DNA of 31,589 nt, taken from Chara braunii. Lineage: Eukaryota > Streptophyta > Charophyceae > Charales > Characeae. Each line of letters begins with the position of its first letter. The stretch's first letter is position 1. Position numbers and translations under genes: made by a program. The stretch spans positions 302,792-334,380 of the forward strand of contig BFEA01000905.1 of assembly GCA_003427395.1 (NCBI GenBank), given 5' to 3'. Under the pieces are notes generated by a model that had not been told where the DNA came from, made no database searches, and was given only the letters and a program-made list of their open reading frames with translations. Of the stretch, positions 19,549-30,081 are shown piece by piece.

Positions 19549-19730
19549 ACAGGCATGAAGAAGTTCAACTCTACTTGACTCGAGAGTTGTCAGTGGAGGG
19601 ACTTCGTGTCTTCTGACTGAGTTGTCTGTCCAAGAGAGCTATCAGGAAGATAGGCATAAAGGAGTTCAACCTTGCCTGACCAAGAAAATTGTCAGCTTGG
19701 AGACTTCGTGTTTCTTGATTAAGATGCCTA
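19549..19730 (+). repeat. Tandem duplication, period about 101 bp
   Basis: GGCATGAAG 19552 and GGCATAAAG 19653, GTTCAAC 19563 and 19664, TTGTCAG 19587 and 19688, GACTTCGTGT near 19600 and 19702 all recur at 101-102 bases. Two diverged units in the 3' tail of the element. Confidence 0.65.
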
Positions 19731-20297
19731 TTTTCAGTCTCAGATGAGGAACGGGATCACTCTGGATCAGCACTTTGTACTTCCTGAGGCTGTTGGGAGG
19801 TTTCTAGGAAATGCATTGTCGGTTGTTGTATGTTGTTGTTTAGTGTTTCTCGAGACTGAAGGGACGTCTCTCGAGGAATGTTTGTTCTGTTAACTGGGGC
19901 ATGGATTGTCTGATTGTCGGTATGAGATGTCTGCTTGGCTGTCTGTGCCTGGGATTTTCTTCTCCAACCTAAAGATGCATTGATTGCTGGAGCTAGCCAG
20001 AGTCTTACCGCAGTAGGTTGCAATCTGACGGGGTCAGCAGGTCCCCGATGCGAGTGTCGAATTCCGTAGTTGGTCGAGGCCAAGACTCCGGGAGTCTGGT
20101 CTGTAAGGTCAAAAGGGGTCAGCAAGAACCCTACCATAGTTAGAGGATGCAATCCAGTGAGGTTCGCCTGAGCCTGGAACTGTGGTTAGACCGAGTCCTA
20201 CGTTCAAAAAATTTGGGCGGGGCAGCCAGCGCCCTAGGCCAAAAACTGGTGGGTGAGCCGGTCCCCGACCGCAGTGGTTAAATCCAGATACAGGACA

Positions 20298-20520
20298 GTT
20301 TGACTGACGGGAGGTCTACTGTCATAGGGTGACCAAACCCTCTGTAGTCTGGGTGTCCTGGCGAGAGTGCCAAAGGGCTACCATACTCGAGTAGTACGTA
20401 TGCTGGTCCTGACCTGGAGGCAGGCTAAAGGGGCCGTCAAAACAAATGGTCTGATTGGTCATGGCCTGAGGCAGGCCGAATGAGGTATGTCAGACTGACG
20501 GGAGGTCTATTATTCCTGGC
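20298..20520 (+). repeat. Direct repeat, 191-bp spacing, in the 3' tail
   Basis: GACTGACGGGAGGTCTA occurs exactly at 20302-20318 and 20493-20509. Nearby CCTGGAGGCAGGCTAAAGGGG (20418) and CCTGAGGCAGGCCGAATGAGG (20465) are related, as are GGTCCCCGATGCGAGTG (20040) and GGTCCCCGACCGCAGTG (20260). The 20000-20520 stretch therefore looks like decayed repeats. A minus-strand frame across 19757-20152 is not supported as a gene. Confidence 0.5.
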
Positions 20521-20559
20521 CAGTGTTGGGTCAAAATCAAGGCAATCAATAACTCTAGG

Positions 20560-21200
20560 CTACCAGAGTGGCCCGGGGTCACTTGCCCGGCCAGGCCAAA
20601 ACAAATAAAAATAATTAGGTAACCAATAATCCGGGGGCCGGTCGTCTGCCCCGGACGTCTCCCCCATACGTCCAGTACCCCCGTCGTCCGCGAAAAAGAA
20701 AAAGAAAAAATTCGTAAAAAAAATATATATTTTTGTTGCGGTTTTCAATTTTTAACTCATGATTGACTGCGAATTTGAACGTGACTTCAAGGCAAAAGTT
20801 GCTTGTATTGTTATGTTACATAACATATATTATTTTCAGATTTTTCTGAGAATTTGTTTTTTTTTTTTTTTTTTTTTGCGCTAGGTCGAACAACCCCTGT
20901 CCGGTCGGACGTCCCACCAGACGTCCGGTCGGACATCCCGGACGGTCAGGGAGGTTCCGGACATCCGATCCAACAACCTAGAAAAACAATGAAAATAAAA
21001 AAAGTATTTTTAAATTTTATTTTTTATTTTAAATTTGGTGAAGAATTTTGATGTGACCCTGAGGCAAAAGTTGTTCAGTTTAGTTTTCTGCATAACATAG
21101 TTTGTTCTCGGATTTTTTAGAGTTTTTTTTTGCTTGGACCTTCCTTGGTCCTTGCATGGGCTGGCCACCCGGGACCCGGGCCGCCCGGATGGTAGCCTAG
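20560..21200 (+). repeat. GC islands 8-10 with two core A copies inside the element
   Basis: Islands at about 20560-20692 (GACGTC/CCGG words), 20880-20987 (GTCCGG/CGGACG words, bounded by CTAGGT and ACCTAG) and 21133-21200 (CCCGGG/TTGG words). Core A copies lie at 20742-20855 and 21025-21130, each followed by a T-run and an island. The first core A copy aligns closely with the reverse complement of 119-240. This places the same repeat family inside and outside the giant element, so it either moved after the insertion or arises repeatedly. Confidence 0.65.
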
Positions 21201-21382
21201 GTTAATTTATTATTTTATCATTTTGCTGTTTTATTATTTTATTATTTTATTTTGGGTTTTGTATTGTTACTTGTTGAATGGCTGTTAATTGTCGGGGAGC
21301 TTGCTTTCTTGGGGCTATGTCAGTTGTCTGTGAAACTTGTTGTTATGCAGGTGTGTACAGGTTCACATGAGGTTCCCAGAAC

Positions 21383-21555
21383 AGAGTAAAGAAAAAGGGT
21401 TTGGTATCCCCTCACTTTTATCTGAGAAGTTGGGGAGACACCTCACTTAGATAAGGGAAAGAGAACGGGGATTGGTATCCCCTTCAGGGTCTTGAGAAGC
21501 TGAGGAGATGTTTTACTCAGACCAAAAAGGAAAAGGGTTTCGTATGCCCTATCCC
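21383..21555 (+). repeat. Three tandem units of about 70 bp with GGGNTTNGTATNCCC motifs
   Basis: GGGTTTGGTATCCC (21398), GGGGATTGGTATCCCC (21467) and GGGTTTCGTATGCCC (21535) are spaced 67-71 bases, each preceded by a purine-rich tract (AAGAAAAAGGG, AGGGAAAGAGAACGGGG, AAAAAGGAAAAGGG) and followed by GAGAAG.TG.GGAGA in the first two. The middle unit has a small hairpin (GGGGAT-TGGT-ATCCCC). A similar GGGGGTTTGGTATTA directly precedes the 3' LTR at 22732. Confidence 0.6.
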
Positions 21556-22110
21556 CAGCATGACAGGCAAAATGAGCTTCACAAGTATTGAGATCAGATT
21601 GACAGTATCCTCGACTCTGCTGTCAAGATGAAGGGTGAGGTAACTCTTCTGCTGTAAGGAAACGGATTTCAGAACGACAAAAGGTCAAGGCCAACAGAAG
21701 GTGAGAAAGTGAAACATAATCCTTCTTAAATTTATTTAATGGCCGACAAGCGGCCTGGTTTGTGAGGAACCCGCATCCCTGGCCTTAAGGTTTTCAAACT
21801 CTCAAGCCAAGGACGTTATGAAATGTAACATGAGCCGATGAAAAGAAACAGATTCAAAATTTTGAGAGAAAATCATGTTTGTACAAGATATAGAAAATGA
21901 CCATGAACTCGATTTGAAGCAAAGAAAGAAGAAAGAAGATGCAAATGAGGGTGCAACTCTTAGTATGAGAAGAAGAGGAGGTTGTACAAGGGACGGAGAA
22001 TGGGGGAACAGGCACGAGGGCTCTGCTTATTGTAAAAGAGGTGGGGCCCCTGAGAGTATATGGAGTGGAAGAAGTGTTGGGCGCACCGTAGCGCGCCTCG
22101 AACTTCTTTT
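21556..22110 (+). other. 3' tail without recognisable gene
   Basis: Non-coding in appearance. Short frames on both strands at about 21854-22190 overlap one another heavily and show no conserved motif, so none is annotated. Confidence 0.35.
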
Positions 22111-22147
22111 GAAAGTACTCCATCCTGTTCGGGGATGGAGTTCTTTC
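22111..22147 (+). promoter_or_regulatory. Strong hairpin in the 3' tail
   Basis: GAAAGTACTCCATCC (22111-22125) pairs with GGATGGAGTTCTTTC (22133-22147), 14 of 15 positions, around a seven-base loop TGTTCGG. It could act in RNA export, packaging or 3'-end processing of the element transcript; no family match is known to me. Confidence 0.45.
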
Positions 22148-22711
22148 GTACCACACTGCAAACGAGTGGCAAGGATAAGGCCTTGAGTGTGCGTCATAGC
22201 CTCTTGGCTCATCCTTCTCTTCCTTTGAACTGTATTCATGCCGTGCGCGAGCGAGCGGCTCTTCGCGTGCCTTCCCTCCTCTACCACCTCTCCCTCTTCC
22301 CTGTCCCCTACGTGCTTAAGGCATGGTGGGAACGAGATGGTGGCTGAGAAGAAAATAAGAAAAATGCAAAGTTGTTATCTTAAGGATCGAGACTAAGAAG
22401 ATTATTGCTATTGTAAAAGAGAGTTAGCTACTAAGGAGAAGTGAAAGAGTACTGCGGTGAGATAGGTTAGAAAACGAAAATGACGAACTGCAAAAGAAGG
22501 GAGGATAAAAAAAAATACTTGCACAGATCGCGTAGGATTGCTGCGGGCAACAAGAAAGAAAACGCGAAGCGCTGTGAAAACATGGGAGATCAGTTAGTGC
22601 AAAGCTGCAACACAAACTTCACTACGAGTCGCAATGAAAAAAGAATAAATGTACCGCCGGTACAGGCTATCTTATACCGGCTGCCAACACGTTTCGACCC
22701 AGCGGGGATGC

Positions 22712-22731
22712 TGGGTGGGGGTTTGGTATTA
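22712..22731 (+). other. Polypurine-tract candidate before the 3' LTR
   Basis: GGGTGGGGG followed by TTTGGTATTA ends exactly at the LTR start TGTCGG. A clean polypurine tract directly touching the LTR is not present, so plus-strand priming here is uncertain; the G-rich run is the only candidate. Confidence 0.35.
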
Positions 22732-23946
22732 TGTCGGAGGGCGCAGTGTCCCGGCCCTCCTCTGTGTGCCAGACTCCTACTCAGTACCCACTCCTCGTTC
22801 AAACGCCCGCGGTTCATCGGGTTGTTCCCGAGTCTACTCGACGCTCCTGGTATACCTGAATGGTACCCTACTATGGACAGGTCCAGTTGGTGCCCTCACT
22901 AGCAAAAGGGTGCGCCACTGGACTTTTCATTGGTCCGCCCATGCTCGGCGCCCTGCTGTACAGCAGAGCACTACCGACCTTTGGCTGTGGTAGCCGCCAG
23001 GTTCGCCCAGGGACGCGAGGGTAGAGGGACCGACTCGGTCTTTCCTACTGCGCGCTGAGTGCCCCTCTGCCAGGTTATGGGTTAGGTGCGCGGGACAGAT
23101 ATTGTTGTCAAAATGAAGAGAACCAAGAAAAAAGAAGCAAAGGAAAATGGAATATGGGAAAAGAAAAGAAATTAGCACCGAATTTATGCGATGGTCCGAG
23201 TTCCTGCTTTAGTTCGGTGTAATTATGATGTCATAATTCCCTTTCCCTCTCGATATTATTATTATTATTATTATTATTTAATTTTCCTTTTCGCACGATT
23301 CGTCAGACTCGGTTTTCATTTCGGCCTGTCATTTCAAGGTGCCAACGGTTCAACTTTGAACCTCGGACGTCGTCTGATGGTTCAGACTGGCCCGACTCTT
23401 CGCTTGTCTGCCTGTGCCAGATCTGTCTGACTGAGCTCCGCGCAGTAGGACCCCAGAAGAGGGGCGACCCGCGGCCGCATCCGTAGGAGGCTTATCACCC
23501 CCGTGGAAGGTCATAAACCCCCTCCTTACCATCGGACACGGGCACCCGAAGGTGGTAGACCGGATGTTGGTTTTGGAGAGGGAAGAGCGGCTATCGGGAT
23601 CCCGTTATGGGACCACCGCTCTCGGCCAACAGTCCTATTCCGAGGGTCTAGGATCGACTATAGCCATGTGACGACCGTTGGGTTCTGGCCTCGCGTGTCC
23701 TTTGGACCTCTGAATTTAAACCGCTCTGTTAAATTGAAACTTTAGAAAATTCTAATGTGAAAGAATTATGAGAAAGTCTAACTCAAACTCTCGTTTAGAG
23801 CACGGGGTGAGAGAAAAGAAGTGAGCGGCTATCCTTTAAAGCAAAACAGAAAAGAAAAGGGAGTCAAGGGCGATCACTTTTTCAGCCAAGTACCAGCTGC
23901 ACCTTCTGCTCGCTGTTAGCCGCTTCTGTAGCGCTCTGCGGGCACT

Positions 23947-24540
23947 GTGAGCACGAGGGAGCCCTGCTTGTGTGAGCCTTCGCCAAGTACTATCTTAGGC
24001 TTCCGCGGATTGGTATCAGGGTGCCAACTAACAGAAAAGGGGGCGGTCATGGTGCGTAGCAACTTACTATACGGCTATAGGCCGAGATGCAACCAGTCAC
24101 TCTGGAGATGGGAGAGGATGTCTTGGGACGGGCCTACTGTGACCGCCATCTTGGACTACAGTCAAAACATACGGGGGGCAAGGGTAAAGGTAAATGTTCA
24201 AGGGGGGAAAAAAGAAGAAATGAGAGCAGATCAAGGCTTGTAGATGGCGATTACCGAGGCAAAGGATCGTGCTGAGAGAAGGTGCAGGCGGGAAGGAGTC
24301 ACCAATGAAATCAGGGTGACCGTCTCGTACTTGGAGGAAGAGACCTCCACCGACATGGTGGAACAGGAGCAACAGCATCTCGACCGCAACACAGAGGCGG
24401 AGAGCGACGCGAGCGACCTAGAGGCCGTGCCTCAGTCCTGGCACGGACTAGACCGGTGGAGGCGGGATCACCCGCCAGCTGAACCGGTAGAGAGTGGCCC
24501 TGAGGCCGACTCGCGACGACTCCAGAAGAGAGGGGAGTAA
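23947..24540 (+). pseudogene. LTR-internal ORF 1 (3' copy), one nonsense lesion
   Basis: Counterpart of 4008-4588. The 5' ATG is GTG here (23947-23949). Frame stays open from that point through VSGCQLTEKG, WRWERMSW and the short A-run, where the 5' copy is shifted. It has a single stop TAG 24241-24243 (CAG in the 5' copy), then continues MAITEAKDRAERRC to TAA 24538-24540. Product unknown. The two copies carry different lesions. Confidence 0.35.
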
Positions 24541-27500
24541 GAGGTTACAGGGGACAAGAAGAAGGTCAATTCTTCTGCTTTGTTGTGGTTGACGTGAACT
24601 TCGTCCGGTGGGAGCAGTGAGATCTCCGCCCTCGCGGGGCCCCGAGCTGCAGCTCTGGGATGGTAGGACCATCCTTCATCTCTGGCGTGAAGACGGTCGT
24701 GAGTGAGCGCACGTGGTGCAAGTGATGCTTGCAAGAAGAGAAGAGGAGGTCAGATTGATGAGAGGGGAGTTATTCGTGCAAAGGAGTTATTCGTGCAACC
24801 CCTGATGTTGACGTCACTAATCTGGTCTGTGAGACTCATGTGCTCTGAGTGAGATGGAAGGGGGCAAGTAATTGGCGCGCCTTCAACACTTGCTCGGAGA
24901 CCGCTTCTTGAGGCAACTGTGAACGACCACTGTTGTCACCGCAAAGAGGGCCTTGAGACCAGACCACAAAGACTGGGGTATTGAGCCTACTTGGCATCCA
25001 TAACCTGACATCCATAGTGTATTGAGAGAAAAAAATGGGGCACGAACAAGCCGTAGGTGAGTGTGACTGGAAAAGGGAGTGGGGCATTGTGTGAGAAAGC
25101 ACTATAAATGTCTAACTGTTCGCGCACTGTCTGTTCGCCAACTTTAGTGCACTCTGCCACTCCCCGTGTTTGATAGAATAGTTAGGCTTAGGGAGGTATA
25201 AAGCAAGGCACGGACAACACAAATAAATACCATGTGTGTGAGACCCCTTGGTTGATGCTGACTTTGTCCAACCATTGCGTTGAGTTTGGAGCTGCCATGT
25301 TTAGTGAAGAGAGTACTGACTTTGAGAGCAAAACAAAGACTGGGTTTATGACGTTGCGTTCCTTGCGTTTCACGCATGAACTCACTTTCGTTGCCTGCCT
25401 CTGATGCGCCCGCATCTTTTCTTCTCCTTTCTTTTATGTAGAGGTCCAGGAGTCGCACACACATGCTTGTAATGGGCATGCCATTTAGGTGAAGTCAAGT
25501 TTTTGAGCAGGAAAGATTCGAACGCGTTTAACGACGACCGTAGTCCTCCTTCCTCATTGTTCATCGAATGTGCGCAAGTAGGGCGTCTGTTGGTCGAAAG
25601 ACAAGAAAGTCTATGTGTACTCGCGAGGAGGGAACGAACGGGTGGCTGCACTGGGTTTAAATGGTGGGCGCAACTGCTGTAAATTTGGCCAAGCTATCCA
25701 GCCCATTCGGCGAGGCACATGCGTGTGTAGACCCCTGTTGATGTCATCGAAAGTACGCATTGCCTCGAATAGGAGAATGCTTCATCTTTATCATTAAGCG
25801 TCTTTCACTGATTTCCTTTTTGCCTACGTTGGACAGTGATTATCGACAGCCGCGTCGATTGCTGCTTGGTGAACTGTCATAGGACGATGAACGAGAGTGG
25901 AAACAGGTTTCTTGAATGTGTATAGCTGAGTATCAGGGTCTCGTGAAGGCATTTCCTCTCTCTCGCGTGGGTTTGTTGACGTTGTGGCCAAGCAGATCTA
26001 AACGACCTGCACGTGACTCTTAGTCCCTTGGTCCCTTATCGCCCAGTGTCGGGAAGCTGATCATTGAGCATGAAACACGAAAGAGTGACGAGGGATCACT
26101 AGCAGAAGACCCGCAGCAGCAGGACTCAATCTTTGGGCAGGTGCTTATCCTTAAGTCTTTACTGATGAGATTAAACTCTGGCCGGATGGACACTGATTGA
26201 GATTAATTTGATCACTGTTATCAGAAGGTAACGGTGATAGGGTCGCTAGTAAGTGACTTTCCAAGAAGTGACAGACCACTCTCGAGGTAATAGGGACTAG
26301 TTATTGAGGATGACCAACGTTCTTTATCCCATAATAAATATGAAGTTCTCTATCAGATGTAAGTATGGAACAAATGTTTTCCCGAAGTTTCGAAGAAGAG
26401 CTGATTGAAAATGCCTGAATGTAATTTGATCCTAATTACGCTCAACAATTAGGCCTCTATTGTCAAGATCTTTCAACGGTTTTTCCAGAAGCGCCTGTGC
26501 TGAATAGTCTCTCTTTACCCTGACAACTACAACAAAAGGGGAAGTAGTGGAAACCAGGGAGATCTCCAGACCCGCGATCCCCCTTTGCTATAGTTAATGG
26601 GTAAGAGGTTGCTTGTACTACGGAAAATAACTTATTTACTAGCGCCCGGAAAGGCTGAGAAGTTATACGGAGTCGCAGTTTAATTAGACCATCATACTAG
26701 AAGAGAACGAGTGTCAACGAAGGAGATATGAGTGAGAAATGTGTGCTGTGACATTCCGTATTGTATGAACTGAGTTGTCACGCCGAGTCCTCACTCGTGC
26801 AGCCTAGTATGAAGATATCAAGTCTTGACCATTCTCTGAGCAAGGGTCATTCTCAGTTGCTCCGAGAGTGTGTGGACTGCTTTAGTCATTCGCTCATACG
26901 TGCACGCGCTACAAGCAGGACCCATTTCCAGCAACCCCAAACTTAGCCTAAAAATAAAGGTCATGAACTATTTCAACTAAAACGTTGTAACAGCCTGCTC
27001 CTCTTCTGTCTCTGTTTCCTGGGTGACTGAGAAGCTAACTAGGGAACGGACATTCTCCTGCTCTTAGTACTCAGTTGAAAGCAGAGCCTCTTTAATTCTG
27101 ATCATGCGGGGCGACTTTCCCCATGCAGTAAACGGAGTAGGAATGGGAAAAAGCTAAGTAACTATTTTAGATCACAGCTGTGTGGGCAATTCTGAATGGG
27201 TCAGCGGTTGAGATCACAGGTTGAATTTTTGTCCTTTGGTAGCTCATGTAATACTCGTGTTGTAAATGTCGTTGTTGACACTATGCATACTAACCGAACG
27301 GGAAAAGTGGCTCTGACTGTGTTCTATACATTACCCGATTGGTGGGGTGGTACCCCCGACAGTTCTAAAGGCACTAAACTCCAGTTGCAGTCCAAGCGCT
27401 GCCCTAGTTGAGGTCATCACTTGGAGTAGTCCAAAACCTCTCTTTGTTAGTCATGCTCAATGCTATGTGTACACAGAAGACGCTCTTGACAAAGTTGCAT

Positions 27501-27754
27501 GAGAACTCTCCCGCTCCACCCATAAGTAAATCTTATATAGTTTGGACGTTTACCAGTAAAAATTCAACTGCAGACAGTACGCTGGTGCCTCTATAGTAAG
27601 CTGTGTCTGATGGCTTTATAGGAAGTCATCGCAAGACAATGAGCAACCAAGCCCCAACAACTTCCGTAGTATAAGAAGGTCGCAGGTCAAAGTCATGTAT
27701 AATAAACACACTCTGGTGATATTTTGTGCCCTCTATAGGGACTTGGCAGAAGAA

Positions 27755-27964
27755 AAAAAAAATCTAATGCTTAAAGAGACTAAAGTTTACAAAAATATGC
27801 TGAGAGAGATTGCAGTTGAAAGGGCGCGAGGCTACCACCGGTTTATAGAGTATGTCTTGTACTTCTATGGTACAAAGGGGGAGGTGCATGACACTTACTA
27901 GTCCATAGAGGTTGTTGATCAAGCTCGAAAGATTGTCAATGACCAGTGGTCTTCTAATTCATGA
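27755..27964 (+). other. Conserved LTR block (3' copy)
   Basis: Counterpart of 7845-8050 with about six differences, one of them creating TAG at 27898-27900 (TCG in the 5' copy). The low divergence relative to the rest of the LTR is visible over the whole block. Confidence 0.35.
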
Positions 27965-28620
27965 GATCAGTTATGAAGAGCTCGAAGACAGAGAGGGGAA
28001 GGAGAAGGAAATAACATCTCGTGGACAGCTTGCATGATATAGTACTGAAGACTAAACCGGTGTGAAGGTACGAAGCCAGGCTACACTTCATCCTTTGGAA
28101 GGCAGACGTGAAAAGAGAAACACACAACATTGTCAAAGAGACTAGCAGTAGTTAAGTGCACAGAGCATCATTGGAACCTGGTCAGTGAAGCAATCAGCTA
28201 CAAGCCAGATAAACAATCAGAGAGCCGACAGTGAAAGTATTATTCTTATGAAGTGCAGTTCAGTTGTTTCCAGTCAGCAAGTACCTATAGTTTTCTCAGC
28301 GTTCCGATGTCAGGTGATCAGCATTTGGCGACTTGATATATCGGCATCAGACCAGTGTTTAATTGGTTCCAACATTTATTTCAACGTTCAGTCAATATTC
28401 AAGCAGTTTTATTTGGCGTTCGATCAGCGTGCAGTCAAACATTCAACCAACCCCCGGTTATTCCTATATGCTCGAAGGATCAACCTCAGTCAAATTGTAC
28501 CTTCCTCTAGGTATACTGATTTAGTTTCAGCATCTGGCTCAACACATGAGTACAATTCAGTTATTTTCAGTCCAGCATCTGGCTCAACACAGGAGTACAA
28601 TTCAGTTTTTTTCAGTCCAG

Positions 28621-29247
28621 GAGGCTGTTCTGGCCAGTCTCAACAGGATAGTCTCCAACGATGCCTTCAAGTACCAGTACGTCAGCACTGTCGGCTTCAG
28701 CCGAGGGGGTTTGTAAGTCTTTGTTGTCCTTACCGGCTTCGCTGGTGGCACTATCCATGATCCGAGGTCCTATGTAAAAAGGGGCAAGGAAACCCACGAG
28801 CACTTCGATTCAGTCTGGATTACAGCAGCCGGGTACCTTGAAGTGAGAGGGAGGGAACTTAATGAGAGTAGTACCAAGCTGATCCGCAGTTTTGGACCGA
28901 AGCTCTACTATGACTATCCCAAGCCTTCAATACCTTGCACTCTCATTGATGGTTGTTGCTGGGGAGACTTGGTTGATCTGGCTAGGAGGTATGTCTTACC
29001 TGCAGTGATTGACTACGAGGCGGTGACTGAGCCATACGAGTTTAAGCATCTCAGACGGGGGGTCTTTTCTCGACCATATCCTCCCAAACTATGGGAAGAG
29101 TTTTACGCCATGGTTGACTTCCGCATCATGGGACTTGGGTGGAGGTACTGTAGACTAGCAGGTTTCAGGTGGCTCTACATCCAGAAACCACAACCTCAGA
29201 GAGTACGGAGACATAGCACGAAGCAAAGGAGAAATACAGCAAAATGA
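28621..29247 (+). pseudogene. LTR-internal ORF 2 (3' copy)
   Basis: Counterpart of 8645-9271. It has TAC (28674-28676) where the 5' copy has TAG, but TAA (28714-28716) where the 5' copy has TCT. After that the frame is open to TGA 29245-29247 with VFVVLTGFAGGTIHD, SYVKRGKE, TLIDGCCWGDLVDLARRYV and a basic end. The TAA change also creates GTAAGT, a splice-donor-like word. Same unrecognised domain as units A-D. Confidence 0.5.
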
Positions 29248-29254
29248 GAGATCG

Positions 29255-29640
29255 CGAGGAGCCCAACTCCGACGTTCAAAAGACAACGCGAAGCTGATAT
29301 GCTCCCCCACTCAGGCCGCCATGCCTATCTCTGCCCCAAAGTCTTCCTGGATGTACACCCCGTACGAGGCCTCCTAGGTGCAGCATCCACAAAGAAGATG
29401 AAGATGTCGTCCATCATAACCAGGTAAGTGCCCCCATCACTCGCCGCCTCCTCTTACAACCCCGGAGACTTCCCCTGGTCCGATAAACCATAGCTGAGTG
29501 GAGGGGTTAGGCCGCTGTCTTCCTCACCAGCGCTGGGCACACCAAGCACTCGCTCCAGCAGCAGCGTTAACTCAAACTTACACACCGCATAATGAGTCGC
29601 TCCTCTTGAAGTTATACCGGGCAGCTGCCTCCTTGGGTGG
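29255..29640. other. Flanking sequence after the truncated LTR; possible RT remnant on minus strand
   Basis: No gene can be assigned with confidence. On the minus strand around 29432-29382 a short frame reads TYLVMMDDIFIFFVDAAP, which resembles the YxDD region of a reverse transcriptase, with Met before MDD instead of Tyr. The plus strand has CAG followed by GTAAGT at 29424, a donor-like site. Both are weak. Confidence 0.2.
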
Positions 29641-29648
29641 TGACTTCC

Positions 29649-29950
29649 ACACACACACACAAACATAAACACACACAAGCAGACCATTACATAGTGTAAG
29701 TACTAGTAGTAGTAGTAGTAGAAGTAGTAGTAGAAGTAGTAATAGTAGCAGTAGCAAAAGTAGTAGTCGTAGCAACAACAATACTCCTAGCAGTACCAGA
29801 AGTAGTAACAGTAGTAGTAAAAAGGGAACTGGTTGTAGTAATTGTACTAATACTAGTAGCAGTTTTAGAAGTAGTTACAGTACTACTACTACATGTAGTA
29901 GCAGTATCAACACTTGCAATAGTAGCAGTAGTAGTAATTGGTACTAGAAG
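29649..29950. repeat. AC repeat followed by imperfect GTA/AGT trinucleotide repeat
   Basis: ACACACACACAC near 29650 is followed by a long degenerate (GTA)n run from about 29697 to 29950 with AGT AGT AGA and AGC variants. Long frames across it on the minus strand (poly-Leu, poly-Thr) are repeat artefacts. Confidence 0.85.
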
Positions 29951-30040
29951 TAGCACCACGTGGCATTGAAGGGTTATGAAGGTCATCATTCCATTGAAAG
30001 AAAACTACACCTACAAAAGAAGAAAAAAAAATTGGACTCA

Positions 30041-30081
<41 letters not shown>

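Larger units (their letters stand above)
2783..29254 (+). mobile_element. Giant decayed Ty3/gypsy LTR retrotransposon (about 26.5 kb in window)
   Basis: Two direct repeats of about 6.5 kb (2783-9278 and 22732-29254) bracket gag, protease, reverse transcriptase, RNase H and integrase pseudogenes in the Ty3/gypsy order (integrase last). The 5' repeat opens TGTCG; 9754-9758 is CGACA, its exact 5-base inverted complement, and an 18-base tRNA-Asp primer site follows at 9763. This fixes the 5' LTR as 2783-9758. The 3' LTR is cut after 29254, so no target-site duplication can be tested. LTR divergence is roughly 10% from sampled stretches, so the insertion is old. The pol resembles the group with YIDD followed by NPVKGP, whose close relatives I associate with fungi and some algae. 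This copy is non-autonomous. Confidence 0.85.
22732..29254 (+). repeat. 3' LTR of the giant element, 3'-truncated
   Basis: Starts TGTCGGAGGGCGC like the 5' LTR and stays collinear to AAATGAGAGATCG, which equals 9266-9278. After this the copies have nothing in common. The U5 part and the CGACA terminus are therefore missing. Private features include an ATT run longer than in the 5' copy (23256-23278) and a 45-base exact-length tandem duplication (28531-28575 and 28576-28620). It also lacks about 55 bases near 26641. Confidence 0.85.

Noticed and set aside
19757-20152. Minus-strand frame of 131 residues
   Set aside because: Antisense to the element, no motif, and lies over diverged repeats; no supporting signal.
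19139-22731. An envelope-like gene after pol
   Set aside because: No long frame, signal peptide or membrane segment; the region is made of small duplications and GC islands.
24009-24024. TTGGTATCAGGGTGCC inside the LTR as a primer site
   Set aside because: Resembles the initiator-Met site but mismatches after TGGTATCAG, and lies within the LTR rather than after it; the 5' copy (TTGGTGTCAGGG) is worse.
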